Source: an uncultured bacterium
GTDB lineage: Bacteria; Verrucomicrobiota; Lentisphaeria; Victivallales; UBA1829
Direction: 5' to 3'
DNA: 64,000 bases
NCBI GenBank assembly: GCA_900548385.1
Contig: URKJ01000006.1
Coordinates: 72,837-136,836, forward strand
Below the pieces are notes generated by a model. That model saw nothing but the letters and a program-made list of their open reading frames with translations. It was not told the DNA's origin and did not search any database. This document shows positions 35,096-44,073 of this stretch, one piece after another (position 1 is the stretch's first letter; each line of letters starts with the position of its first letter). The position numbers and the translations under genes were made by a program.

Positions 35096-35758
35096 ATGTT
35101 GAAATTCGATTTGAAACGGCGCTGGCTCTGCTTTATTGCAGGAATCATCCTGAGCGGATTCGGCGTTGCTCTTTCCACTCAGGCGGGACTCGGCGCGACG
35201 CCGATCTCAAGCGTCCCTTATGTTCTCAGCTTCATCATCCCTCTGACATTCGGCACCTGGACGCTTCTGCTGAACATTCTGTTCGTATTCGTTCAGGTTG
35301 CAATCCTGCGGCGCGATTTTCCCAAACACCAGTATCTGCAGATTGCCGCCACAGTGCTGTTCGGGCTGATCATTGATCTCGGCATGTTCCTTACAAAACC
35401 GTTCTGTACGGATTTTTATCCGGCGCAGCTGCTGATGCTGGTCGGCGGATCAGCCATCCTCGCAGCGGGAATCGCCATGCAGGTCATGTCCGAAATTCTC
35501 TATCTGCCCGGCGATGGAATCGTCAAGGTCATTGCGGCAAAACTGAAATGGAATTTCGGCATTCTGAAAGTCAGCTTCGATGTAACTCTGACCGTTTCCG
35601 CCGTTCTGCTCTCTCTGCTCTTTCTCACGACACTTCAGGGTATCCGGGAAGGAACGGTTATCGGAGCGTTCTCCGTCGGCACAATGGTCAGCCTGTTTCT
35701 GGTCCCGCTGCGTTCCGTAAAAAAGTTCTGCTACGTCCGAAGCGGAAAAAGCGTTTGA
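35096..35758 (+). CDS. YczE/YitT-like integral membrane protein
   Basis: This 220-residue protein starts at ATG 35096 after AAAGGA. It has about five to six hydrophobic segments. The first carries the family-typical GIILSGFGVALSTQAGLGATPISSVPYVLS, and a later one contains GDGIVKVIAAKLKWNFGILKVSFD. These features match the YczE/YyaS/YitT group of small membrane proteins, whose molecular role is undefined. It lies 52 nt before the putrescine genes in the same direction and could be transcribed with them. Confidence 0.75.
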   Translation: MLKFDLKRRWLCFIAGIILSGFGVALSTQAGLGATPISSVPYVLSFIIPLTFGTWTLLLNILFVFVQVAILRRDFPKHQYLQIAATVLFGLIIDLGMFLTKPFCTDFYPAQLLMLVGGSAILAAGIAMQVMSEILYLPGDGIVKVIAAKLKWNFGILKVSFDVTLTVSAVLLSLLFLTTLQGIREGTVIGAFSVGTMVSLFLVPLRSVKKFCYVRSGKSV

Positions 35759-35810
35759 AAAACGGCGGAACCGTGATATAGTTCCCGCATGAAACCAACC
35801 CGGAGGAACC

Positions 35811-36677
35811 ATGACGATCAAACTCGCTCTCCTGCAAAGCCGGTCGTTTCCGTCAAAGGCGGAATCCATGGCGGAGCACGAACAGCTCATCGCCGAAGCC
35901 GCGCAAAACGGCGCAAACATCATCTGCACACAGGAACTCTGCTTCACCCCGTATTTCTGCAACGATCAGGACCCGGCAAAATTCGACCTTGCGGAGCCCG
36001 TTCCGGGACCGGTGACGGAACGGTTTGCCAGACTGGCAGAGCAGTACGGCGTTGTCCTGATTCTCTCCCTGTTTGAACACCGCGCCCCGGGAATCTGCCA
36101 CAACACAGCCGCAATCATCGACGCGGACGGAACGTTTCTCGGCAAATACCGGAAAATGCACATTCCGCAGGATCCCGGCTTTGAAGAAAAATTCTATTTC
36201 ACGCCCGGCGATCTCGGTTTCCGCGCATGGCAGACCAAATTCGGACGCATCGGCGTCATCATCTGCTGGGACCAGTGGTACCCGGAATCAGCACGGCTCA
36301 CTGCGCTGGACGGCGCGGAAATCATTTTCTGTCCGACCGCAATCGGCGGCATCGACACCGAACCCGAATCCCTCGCGAAACTCCAGCGCGACGCCTGGCT
36401 CAACGCCCAGACCTCCCACTCCGTCGCAAACGGCTGTTACTATGCCGCAGTCAACCGGACGGGCGTGGAGAACGGAACGAAATTCTGGGGAACCTCGTTT
36501 GTCTGCGACTTTTACGGCAACCGCATCGCCGAAAGTTCGCAGGACCGGGAGGAGATCCTTTATGCGGAATGCGACCTCGCCGCAATGGAGGAACACCGCC
36601 GTATGTGGCCGTTCTTCCGGGATCGGCGCATCGACGCCTATCAGGGCATTCTGAGGAGGTTCCGCGATGAACGTTGA
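35811..36677 (+). CDS. aguB: N-carbamoylputrescine amidase
   Basis: This 288-residue nitrilase-superfamily enzyme starts after GGAGGAACC. The Glu-Lys-Cys triad is visible: Glu42 (CTQEL), Lys115 (KYRKMHIP) and Cys152 (ICWDQWYPE). The CWDQWYPE context is typical of N-carbamoylputrescine amidases, which hydrolyse N-carbamoylputrescine to putrescine, CO2 and ammonia in the cytosol. The call is confirmed by context: the agmatine deiminase gene that makes its substrate overlaps it by 11 nt. Confidence 0.94.
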   Translation: MTIKLALLQSRSFPSKAESMAEHEQLIAEAAQNGANIICTQELCFTPYFCNDQDPAKFDLAEPVPGPVTERFARLAEQYGVVLILSLFEHRAPGICHNTAAIIDADGTFLGKYRKMHIPQDPGFEEKFYFTPGDLGFRAWQTKFGRIGVIICWDQWYPESARLTALDGAEIIFCPTAIGGIDTEPESLAKLQRDAWLNAQTSHSVANGCYYAAVNRTGVENGTKFWGTSFVCDFYGNRIAESSQDREEILYAECDLAAMEEHRRMWPFFRDRRIDAYQGILRRFRDER

Positions 36678-37716
36678 ATCCCCCGCATCGCTTGGATTCG
36701 TCATGCCGCCCGAATGGAGCAGACAGGAAGCAATCTGGCTTTCCTGGCCTCACAATCCCGCGACATGGCCCGGAAAAATGGAAGAGATCAACCGCGTTTT
36801 CGCACGGTTCGCCGCCGTGATCTCCCTCTACGAAAAAGTCCGCATCTCCCGCGGCAACGCACGCCGGGAAACGATTTCCGACCTGCTCTGCGACGCCGGA
36901 GCCAATATGTCCAATGTGGAACTTTTCGATTTCCGCACCAATGACGTCTGGTGCCGCGACCACGGACCGGTTTTCCTGAAAAACACCGCAACCGGCGAAC
37001 GCGCCATCGCCGACTTCATTTACAACTCCTGGGGCGGGAAATTCCCCCCGTGGAATCTGGACAACGACATCCCCGCCCGGATCGCCGAAGCTCTCGGCAT
37101 CCGCCGTTTCCCGGTTCCGGTCGTCTGTGAAGGCGGAGCTTTGGAAATCAATTCGCTCGGCGACCTGATCACGACGGAATCCGTACTTCTGAACGGCAAC
37201 CGCAATCCCGGTATCGGAAAAGACGAGATGACACGGATCCTGATGGACGCTCTCGGCGCCGGAAGCGTTCTCTGGCTCAAGCAGGGAATGATCGGCGACG
37301 ATACCGACGGGCATATCGACACCCTCGCCCGTTTCGTTTCCGACGACACGATCCTTGCGGCTGTCGATGATTCGGCGGAGGGCGGCAACAAAGCCGTGCT
37401 TGACGCCAACATCCGCGTTTTGGAACAGGCGCGCAACGGGAATGGCAAGCCGTATACGGTCATCCCGGTCCCCTGCCCCGACCCGATCCACCCGGAAAAC
37501 TGGCGCGAAGAGGTGCTGCCGGCAACCTATATCAACTATCTGCTGGTCAACGGCGCGGTTCTCGTCCCGACCTACCGCGACGACCGGCACGATCAAAAGG
37601 CCTGCGACATCATCGCCTCCGTATTCCCCGACCGCAGACTGGAACCGATCGACTGCTTCGACATCATTCTCGAAGGCGGCGCACTGCACTGCCTGAGTCA
37701 GCAGATGCCCGCCTGA
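36667..37716 (+). CDS. aguA: Agmatine deiminase
   Basis: This 349-residue guanidino-modifying enzyme (beta/alpha-propeller fold) starts inside the end of aguB, with GAGGAGG upstream. Family motifs are MPPEWSRQEAIWLSWPHN at the N-terminus, DVWCRDHGPVFL, CEGGALEINSLGDL, GDDTDGHIDTLARF and, near the end, the nucleophilic Cys342 in EGGALHCLSQQMP. It converts agmatine to N-carbamoylputrescine plus ammonia. Together with aguB it gives a complete agmatine-to-putrescine route. An arginine decarboxylase gene, needed to make agmatine, is not in the window. Confidence 0.95.
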   Translation: MNVESPASLGFVMPPEWSRQEAIWLSWPHNPATWPGKMEEINRVFARFAAVISLYEKVRISRGNARRETISDLLCDAGANMSNVELFDFRTNDVWCRDHGPVFLKNTATGERAIADFIYNSWGGKFPPWNLDNDIPARIAEALGIRRFPVPVVCEGGALEINSLGDLITTESVLLNGNRNPGIGKDEMTRILMDALGAGSVLWLKQGMIGDDTDGHIDTLARFVSDDTILAAVDDSAEGGNKAVLDANIRVLEQARNGNGKPYTVIPVPCPDPIHPENWREEVLPATYINYLLVNGAVLVPTYRDDRHDQKACDIIASVFPDRRLEPIDCFDIILEGGALHCLSQQMPA

Positions 37717-37791
37717 CCGGGATACGGTTTTCTCTGCCCGCTTTCATGATCCGGGAAATGCAGGGAAACAAATGAGAGTCAAGGCGATTCC

Positions 37792-38670
37792 TTATTCCGT
37801 TTCGTGAGGAAGTGACATCCGCCAGCCGGCGGCTTCCAGTCTGGCGACTGTCTCCTGAAGCAGATGTTCCGGTGCAGACGCTCCCGATGTAATACCGATA
37901 TCGCCGTCCGGCAGATCCGACAGTTCCAGTTCGTCAGCCGAGGCAATCAGCAGGGCATGGGCGCCGCATGATTCCGCAACCTCGCGCAGTTTCCGGGAAT
38001 TGGAGCTTTTGACCGACCCGATCACAAGAATCGTCCGGCAGCGTTCCGCAAGCTGTTTCACCGCACGCTGCCGTGCAGTCGTCGCCCCGCAGATGCCGCC
38101 GCAAATCCGGATTCCCGGAATACGCTTTTTCAACAGCTCGAACAATCCGGCACAGTCGTCCACGCTCAAAGTCGTCTGAGTCAGACATGCCAGCGGGTGT
38201 TCCGGATTTTCCGGGATTCTTTTCACGTCATCTTCGTTCTCCACCACATACGGAACATGATTCAGACGTCCGACAACCCCCTCGATCTCCCGGTGGGAAC
38301 GCTTGCCGATCAGAACAATCGAATATCCTTCCGCCTCCAGTTCCGCGGCTTTCCGGTGAATGCCTTTCACCAGCGGACAGGTCGCATCCAGCAGACGGAC
38401 TTCCATCTTCCGGGCAGCCTCTTCCACTGCGCGGGAAACGCCGTGTGCGCTGAAAATCAGTGTTCCGCCGTTCCATCCGGGATCCAGTTCCTCGGCAAAT
38501 ATCACTCCGCGCCTGCGGAACGACTCCACCACATGGTCGTTGTGGACAATCTCATGCAGAACCCGGACGGGAAACGGTCCCTCGCACACCGCCCGTTCCA
38601 CCATTCCGATTGCGCGTTCCACTCCGGAACAGAATCCGCGGACCGGAGCAATCAAAATTCTGCCTCTCAT
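37792..38670 (-). CDS. ispH: 4-hydroxy-3-methylbut-2-enyl diphosphate reductase (IspH/LytB)
   Basis: This 292-residue enzyme performs the last step of the MEP isoprenoid pathway, reducing HMBPP to IPP and DMAPP with a [4Fe-4S] cluster. The three cluster Cys are Cys14 (RGFCSGV), Cys98 (DATCPLV) and Cys194 (GGICGATTARQ). The substrate-binding residues in HNDHVV, SAHGVS, TQTTLS and VKSSNSRKL are all present. Its start overlaps the end of the upstream O-antigen-ligase-like gene by 4 nt, so the two are coupled. Length and motifs are normal. Confidence 0.96.
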   Translation of the reverse strand: MRGRILIAPVRGFCSGVERAIGMVERAVCEGPFPVRVLHEIVHNDHVVESFRRRGVIFAEELDPGWNGGTLIFSAHGVSRAVEEAARKMEVRLLDATCPLVKGIHRKAAELEAEGYSIVLIGKRSHREIEGVVGRLNHVPYVVENEDDVKRIPENPEHPLACLTQTTLSVDDCAGLFELLKKRIPGIRICGGICGATTARQRAVKQLAERCRTILVIGSVKSSNSRKLREVAESCGAHALLIASADELELSDLPDGDIGITSGASAPEHLLQETVARLEAAGWRMSLPHETE

Positions 38671-40481
38671 TCCGGCATCTCCCGTTTATACTGCGGATTC
38701 TGCGGAGAGAGACGGCGTGCCGTTTCCAGAGATTTCAGAGCTTCGCCCGCCCGCGCCGGATCACGCATCAGCAGACGGTACCGCTGGTAGTGGAGCGCCG
38801 CCATTCCGGGAGCGCGGCGGAGCGCCTCCTCCAGATATTTTTCCGCCAGATCCCATTCCTGCCGCATGGCGAAATAAGTGCTGAGACTCTTGCATTGAAA
38901 CGGCGAACGCGGCGCGATCCTGTCGCAAACCGACGCCGCTCTCAACACTTCATCCGGCGCGGCGGCAACGTTCAACGGACTGAACCGCGGATCCTGAAGA
39001 TTCGTCAGATGCTCATACGCAAGCTCAAACCGCAACAGGGGATCCGACGTGATCAGTGAGCAGAGGATCACACAGACCGATGCCGAAACGGTCATCGTTT
39101 TCCAGAGACGCGGATGCCGTCCCTCCTCCGTTCCGTCAGCAGTGTTCTCCTCCCGTCCGGAACAGACGATCATTCCGAATACGATCGCAAGCGCCATCGA
39201 CGCGGGTGTTTCATAGCTGACCTCCATCATCGAATGGATTCCCCATGCGACAAGCCCGCAGACCGATGCGGTCCGCATCAGCGCCCCGTCCGTCAGAATA
39301 TCGCGAAACGAACGCGCGCGGAAATACCGCATGCAGAACCATCCCGCGTACAAAACGATCGCCAGAATCAGCAGAAACGCCAATACTCCGGCCTGTGAAC
39401 CGGGAGTCAGCAGAAGATTGTGCGGAGATTTCGGAGCTTCGTCGTTCTCCAGCAGTTTCAGCACCAGATAATGCTGAAAGAATCCGCCCCATCCTTTTCC
39501 GATCAGCGGCGACTCCGCCATCATGCGGAACGCCGCCTGAAAATAGTCAAAGCGGAAGATCATCGACATCGCCCCGCGTCCGAGCGCCAGCATCAGGGCA
39601 AACGCTCCCGCCCCGACGGGAATCAGCGCAAGAATTCCCCAGCGTACCCGGCGCGGCAACTGAAGCGCCAGCGCACAGAAGATCAGCGCGGCTCCGGCGG
39701 AAAGCACCGCACCGCGGCTCCCCGTCTTCACCAGCACAAAAACAGAGATCAGAAACGCCGGAATCGTGAACAGACAGCGGCTCAGCATCGGCGGGCTCAC
39801 CCGCGCTCCCGCCCTCCAAAGCCATGCCAGCAGAACGGGAATCGACAGCAGAAGATACCCCGCATAGGCATTGCAGGCGGAAAAGTCCGCACTGATCCGC
39901 TGTTCGCTTAAACGGGTCTTCATGTTGTTATGGAACTGCATCCCTTTCGCTTCCATCTCCTGAATCCGCTCCATCGTCTGCTCGAACCCGGAAAAATACT
40001 GACTCAGGCCCGAATAAAGCGAGAACACCAGGGCAAGCGCCGTCGCCCCGCAGAGTTTGCAGGCAAGAGCCGGACGGTTGTCCAGCAGGATCGCAAACGC
40101 CATTGCCGTTGCCGCAAGTCCGAATCCGTAGGGAATCATGTGCATCGGATAGTTCACGATCACGCCGTCGGCAAACGCGCCGAGCGTTCCCGCGCCCGCA
40201 AACGCAAGCCAGAGCAAAGCAAACACCCCGGAAGGCGTACCGCGCGGACTCTTCGGCACGCAGATCAGCGTCACGATCAGCAGAACCGAGGCGAACACCG
40301 GAAGAAGCGTCGACGGCCACGGCGAAATAATCAGCGGGAACAGCTCCCGCCAGTAAATCATGGTTATATCCGGGATGCCGATGATCGACCCGAATTTCAG
40401 CGGAAGAAGAAACACAAACAACACCGCAAGCGTTTCCGCTATGAAAGCAAAACGCCCCGGACGGGAATTATTTTTAATCAT
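38667..40481 (-). CDS. O-antigen ligase/polymerase-like membrane protein with C-terminal TPR region
   Basis: This 604-residue protein has a dozen hydrophobic segments in the first ~450 residues. The long periplasmic loop and GKTGSRGA-like / GKGWGGFFQHY context are usual in the Wzy/WaaL superfamily; here VLVKTGSRGAVLSAGAAL (about 250) and PLIGKGWGGFFQHYLVLKLLENDEAPKSPHN (in part, about 325) are visible. After the membrane part, residues about 500-600 form TPR-like helices. Members join or polymerise glycans on the periplasmic side of the inner membrane, or act on other polymers. No sugar-transferase genes lie next to it, so the target is unknown. GGAGAAC precedes the start. Confidence 0.78.
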   Translation of the reverse strand: MIKNNSRPGRFAFIAETLAVLFVFLLPLKFGSIIGIPDITMIYWRELFPLIISPWPSTLLPVFASVLLIVTLICVPKSPRGTPSGVFALLWLAFAGAGTLGAFADGVIVNYPMHMIPYGFGLAATAMAFAILLDNRPALACKLCGATALALVFSLYSGLSQYFSGFEQTMERIQEMEAKGMQFHNNMKTRLSEQRISADFSACNAYAGYLLLSIPVLLAWLWRAGARVSPPMLSRCLFTIPAFLISVFVLVKTGSRGAVLSAGAALIFCALALQLPRRVRWGILALIPVGAGAFALMLALGRGAMSMIFRFDYFQAAFRMMAESPLIGKGWGGFFQHYLVLKLLENDEAPKSPHNLLLTPGSQAGVLAFLLILAIVLYAGWFCMRYFRARSFRDILTDGALMRTASVCGLVAWGIHSMMEVSYETPASMALAIVFGMIVCSGREENTADGTEEGRHPRLWKTMTVSASVCVILCSLITSDPLLRFELAYEHLTNLQDPRFSPLNVAAAPDEVLRAASVCDRIAPRSPFQCKSLSTYFAMRQEWDLAEKYLEEALRRAPGMAALHYQRYRLLMRDPARAGEALKSLETARRLSPQNPQYKREMPE

Positions 40482-40533
40482 AACAATCTGTTCTCCATGG
40501 ATTCAACGAAAAATACCCCGTTTCACAAGTTTT

Positions 40534-41394
40534 TCAAGTCCGTTTCCGGTATTCTTCCGGTGTAAGATTCATTTTCCTGTGGAAAACATGGCAAAAATAA
40601 CTGGAAGAGGCAAAACCGAACTCCAATGCAATCTCCTTGACGCTCTTCCGCGTCTCCGTCAAAGCGCGGGCGGCGGCAAACAGACGCAGATTCTGTAAAT
40701 AATCCGACGGGGCACATCGCAAATGCCGCAGGAAAAGCCGTCGGCACTGCGCCTCGCCGATCCCCGCCGATGCGGCAAGATCACCGATTCCGATCCGCGT
40801 CCGGAAATTCCGCTCCGCAAACCCGCACATTGCCGCGATATGAGGATGATATGCCACATCCGCGTCCCCGATCCAGTTCTTCGGCTCCAGAGCGAGCTCC
40901 ATCAGTTTCAAATTCAGCATTGCGGAAAACCATGCAAGTCCGCCCTCGCGGCACCTCTCCGAAAGCCCGGCCATACAGTGCATCATACCGAGAGTCTCCA
41001 CGTCAAACCGGAAAAACGGGCTCCGCAACCGCTCCGCCGGATCACGGAGCGGGGAATATTTCGGACTCGCATGAACGATCACATGCGAACAGGAGGTGCA
41101 TCCCGCCGCCAGACCGAACGAAAAGAGTTCGCCGACCCTCAGCAGACACCAGTCCCCGCGTCCCAGAACCCGTTCTCCGCGTTCACAGACGACCTGTACC
41201 CGTCCCGATTCCATGAACAGACAGAAATGGTCGCCTTGACGGCGCGGTGTCACGAACCACGGCGCGCGGTTGTTCCACCAGTGCGCGGAAACCGCCGACA
41301 GCGGCTCGCGGGCGATCCGCTCCGCCATGGCAAGATCCGCGGACACGGCGTGCTCCGCCTGCGGAATGCAGTTTTCATCTCCGTACTGATTCAT
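40534..41394 (-). CDS. AraC-family transcriptional regulator
   Basis: This 286-residue protein has an N-terminal cupin-like sensor (PWFVTPRRQGDHFCLFMESGR in two parts, VLGRGDWCLLRVGELF) and the C-terminal AraC domain (IGIGDLAASAGIGEAQCRRLFLRH and VKEIALEFGFASSSYFCHVFHRKMNLTPEEYRKR). It is divergent from the beta-propeller glycosidase-like gene at 41495 (100 bp apart), whose promoter lacks a good -35 box, as expected for an activator-dependent promoter. The ribosome site is weak. Confidence 0.9.
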   Translation of the reverse strand: MNQYGDENCIPQAEHAVSADLAMAERIAREPLSAVSAHWWNNRAPWFVTPRRQGDHFCLFMESGRVQVVCERGERVLGRGDWCLLRVGELFSFGLAAGCTSCSHVIVHASPKYSPLRDPAERLRSPFFRFDVETLGMMHCMAGLSERCREGGLAWFSAMLNLKLMELALEPKNWIGDADVAYHPHIAAMCGFAERNFRTRIGIGDLAASAGIGEAQCRRLFLRHLRCAPSDYLQNLRLFAAARALTETRKSVKEIALEFGFASSSYFCHVFHRKMNLTPEEYRKRT

Positions 41395-41414
41395 GATCGT
41401 TTTTCGACATTCAA

Positions 41415-41457
41415 TTCCGTTTTCCGATATTCCATTTCCGGCATTTTCTGTTATAAT
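41415..41457 (+). promoter_or_regulatory. Likely activator-dependent promoter for the propeller gene
   Basis: A consensus -10 (TATAAT, 41452-41457) has no -35 match. In the place of the -35 and above it are three TTCCG direct repeats (41415-41419, 41422-41426, 41436-41440), a plausible AraC-type binding site. Confidence 0.5.
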
Positions 41458-41494
41458 ATAGATATTTCACCGTTATTTGCAAGGAGAGATTGAC

Positions 41495-43039
41495 ATGGAA
41501 CCGAATTTTCATCAGGATTTTCCGGCGGAAAGCCGGGACATCCTTCCCGTTCCCTATCTGGAACACGTTGCCGAACCGTTGGCTCTGCGTCCGGGAAGAC
41601 AGCTTTTCGTGGATGACTGGCTTATTGCCGGAACCGACTGCGAACGCATCTTTCATCCGCTCGTCCCCTATCCGGGAAATCCCGTTCTGAAACCGGAAAC
41701 GGAGCTGGAACTCGACCGCTTCCAGTGTCCCCTCGCCGTTCCGTTCAACGATGGGGTGTGGTACGACCCCGCAGACCGTCTTTACAAATTCTTCTACCAT
41801 GCCGGATGGTTTCATGGCACGGCATACGCGGTCAGCCGGGACGGAATCCGCTGGGAACGCCCGAATCTCGGAATCGTCGGCAACTCCAATCAACTTATTC
41901 CGCCACGCCCCGGCTACGAACGCGACGGCGGACTCGTATGGCTCGATCAGCATACCGAAGATCCCGCGGAACGCTGGAAAATGTTCCTCTACTTCCGCCA
42001 TGAAACCGGAGAAGGCGGAGAGCTCTATACCTCCGCAGACGGGATCCACTGGAATTTCCGTACAACAGCAGGTCCCTGCGACGACAATTCCAGTTTTTAT
42101 TACGACCCGTTCCTCCGCCGCTGGATCTTCAGCATACGCAATTCCATGGGAAACAACGGCCGCGCCCGCGCCTGGCTCGCCCGCCGCGATTTCATCGCTC
42201 CGCCATGGACGCAGGAGGAGCCAATCAACTGGGCACGCGCGGATTCTCTTGATCCGTTTGAGCAGGAAACCGGAATGGAACCGCAGCTTTACGACTTGAA
42301 CGCCACACCTTACGAATCCCTGATGCTCGGCATCTTCGCAATCTTCCACGGACCGGAAAACAACGTCTGCGAACGTCTCGGCATTCCCAAACGCAATGAT
42401 CTCCACTTCGCGTTCAGCCGGGACGGCTACCACTGGTCACGTCCCGCCGGTCGTACCCCCGCGCTTGCCTGTACCCGGCGGGAGGGTGACTGGGATCGCG
42501 GATATCTTCATGCCGCCGGCGGGATCTGTCTGGTTTTCCGCGATAAACTCCGCTTCTATTACGGTGGATGGAGCGGAAAATCCGCTTTGGCTCCGGGCGA
42601 AAAAGGAAATTCCAGCCGCGGGGCTTTCGCCATGTATGCAGGCGGTGCGACCGGATTCGCCGAGCTCCGGCGCGACGGATTCGCTTCCATGCACGCGCAT
42701 TCCACGGGAACCGTCACCACACGCCTCCAGCTTCTCCCGGGGCGTTTCCTGCGGATCAACGCGGCTCTCCGCGAACTCCGCGCCGAACTTCTGGACCGGA
42801 ATGGCACAGTCATCCCCGGCTATTCCCGGATGGAATGTCTTCCATTTTCCGGCGATTCCTGCAATGCGGAATTGCACTGGGCAGACAGAACGGAACTGCC
42901 CGCCGGCGAATACCGGATCCGCTTTCACCTGAACGGCGGAAACCTTTACGCATTCTGGGGATCGGATCACCATGACGGATGCAGCGGCGGGTATCTTGCC
43001 GCCGGAAGCGGAGATTACGCATCCGACCGGGATATTTGA
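41495..43039 (+). CDS. Five-bladed beta-propeller glycosidase-like protein (GH32/GH43/GH68 superfamily-like)
   Basis: This 514-residue protein starts at the ATG after AAGGAGAGATTGAC. It has no signal peptide. Repeating blade-like units are visible, each with an Asp-Gly/Trp turn: LFVDDWLIAG, GVWYDPADRLYKFFYHAG, YAVSRDGIRWERP, YTSADGIHWNF, FYYDPFLRRWIFSIR, FAFSRDGYHWSRP. These 'S-x-D-G-x-x-W' turns are typical of five-bladed propeller glycosidases and related phosphorylases. The C-terminal ~110 residues look like a beta-sandwich (GRFLRINAALRELRAELLDRNG in part). The catalytic acids cannot be assigned with confidence. It is controlled by the divergent AraC gene, and a phage-like block begins just after it. 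Confidence 0.65.
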   Translation: MEPNFHQDFPAESRDILPVPYLEHVAEPLALRPGRQLFVDDWLIAGTDCERIFHPLVPYPGNPVLKPETELELDRFQCPLAVPFNDGVWYDPADRLYKFFYHAGWFHGTAYAVSRDGIRWERPNLGIVGNSNQLIPPRPGYERDGGLVWLDQHTEDPAERWKMFLYFRHETGEGGELYTSADGIHWNFRTTAGPCDDNSSFYYDPFLRRWIFSIRNSMGNNGRARAWLARRDFIAPPWTQEEPINWARADSLDPFEQETGMEPQLYDLNATPYESLMLGIFAIFHGPENNVCERLGIPKRNDLHFAFSRDGYHWSRPAGRTPALACTRREGDWDRGYLHAAGGICLVFRDKLRFYYGGWSGKSALAPGEKGNSSRGAFAMYAGGATGFAELRRDGFASMHAHSTGTVTTRLQLLPGRFLRINAALRELRAELLDRNGTVIPGYSRMECLPFSGDSCNAELHWADRTELPAGEYRIRFHLNGGNLYAFWGSDHHDGCSGGYLAAGSGDYASDRDI

Positions 43040-43052
43040 GCTTCCCCTCCTC

Positions 43053-43093
43053 CTTTCGGTTGACAGGCGGCAAACCGGAAACTCAACCGAAAG
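43053..43093 (+). promoter_or_regulatory. Hairpin that covers part of the ribosome site of the next gene
   Basis: A perfect 11-bp inverted repeat (CTTTCGGTTGA at 43053-43063, TCAACCGAAAG at 43083-43093) has a 19-nt loop. The right arm includes the first bases of the AAAGGAAC ribosome site of the gene at 43104. It could terminate the propeller transcript or reduce translation of the next gene. Confidence 0.5.
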
Positions 43094-43103
43094 GAACACT
43101 CTC

Positions 43104-44069
43104 ATGGCAATCACCTATAAAGGCGACATCTGTCTCGGCTTCTCCGCAGACGACTCCGGGCAGACGCTCAAACGGCTGATGGTATTTTTCTGCGAAAACG
43201 GCGAAACGATCTCCAGCCTGCGGACTCACCGGGATTTTCCCGTGCTCGGAGCGGCACACCCGGAACTCTCCTCGCTGAAAGCCTCGTCCATCACCGTCAC
43301 CCCTGCCTGCGACGGGAAAAAGAACAAATATGAAGCCGAAGTCACTTACACCAGCCAGAGAACCGCCCCGGTCCTGACGGATACCGCGCAGTTCGGCCGT
43401 CCGTTCAACGTAACGCTCTCAACGGTTGAAAAAGTGGTTCCGTTTGAATTCTCCTACGATCAGACCGACGATTCCGGGCGCCCGGTCCGCCCCGTTGTCA
43501 CCGCAGCGGGAACAGCGATTCCGGCAAGCACGGTCCAAACCTCGCTTCTGCTGAAATTCTCCTACCGCCTGCGCAGTTTTAAACCGTCCTGGATTCTGGA
43601 AACGGCGGATACCGTGAACCGCTCCCCCGTCACAGTCTGCGGACTCGACATTCCGGCGGAATGCGGACTCATCAAAACAGTGGCGGCGGAAATCATCAGC
43701 GAAGACAGCAGCCCCCACAACTCCGTGTTTCAGGTCGATGTCTGCATGGAGATCTCGCCGGAAGGCTTCCTGCGCACGTTCCCGAACCGGAGCGTTTATT
43801 TCCGCGGCCCGAACGGCAACCCGGCAAGAATCTACATGGCAGTCGACTCCCTCGGCAATCCCGTATACGGCAGTGACAAAGCTCTTGCGGAAATCGCCGA
43901 CACGACAAGCAGTCCGGTCCCTGTGGATGAACCGCTCTGGCTTTCCGCGTCCGGATTGATCCTCTCCTCACAGGACATCACACCGGGACCGGGCAATTTT
44001 CTGCGGTTCCGGGAAAAGCGTCCGCACTCCTGGTCCCAGCTCTCCCTTCCCCGTACAGCTGCATGGTGA
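43104..44069 (+). CDS. Phage virion/tail-like structural protein (putative)
   Basis: This 321-residue protein starts at ATG 43104 after AAGGAAC. It is rich in beta strands and has no signal or TM segment. The central part, with ETADTVNRSPVTVCGLDIPA followed by CGLIKTVAAEI, then a long strand region and PVPVDEPLWLSASGL, resembles a conserved structural protein I associate with prophages of Verrucomicrobia and Lentisphaerae, where the pattern 'VN..PV.I.G......G...I' recurs. I cannot confirm this without a search. The next two genes in the same direction complete a small, otherwise unexplained block; no capsid, terminase or integrase gene accompanies them. Confidence 0.5.
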   Translation: MAITYKGDICLGFSADDSGQTLKRLMVFFCENGETISSLRTHRDFPVLGAAHPELSSLKASSITVTPACDGKKNKYEAEVTYTSQRTAPVLTDTAQFGRPFNVTLSTVEKVVPFEFSYDQTDDSGRPVRPVVTAAGTAIPASTVQTSLLLKFSYRLRSFKPSWILETADTVNRSPVTVCGLDIPAECGLIKTVAAEIISEDSSPHNSVFQVDVCMEISPEGFLRTFPNRSVYFRGPNGNPARIYMAVDSLGNPVYGSDKALAEIADTTSSPVPVDEPLWLSASGLILSSQDITPGPGNFLRFREKRPHSWSQLSLPRTAAW

Positions 44070-44073
44070 CGTC

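Noticed and set aside
43060..43065. TTGACA as a -35 box for the phage-like genes
   Set aside because: No acceptable -10 box lies 15-19 nt downstream; the sequence is part of the inverted repeat at 43053-43093.
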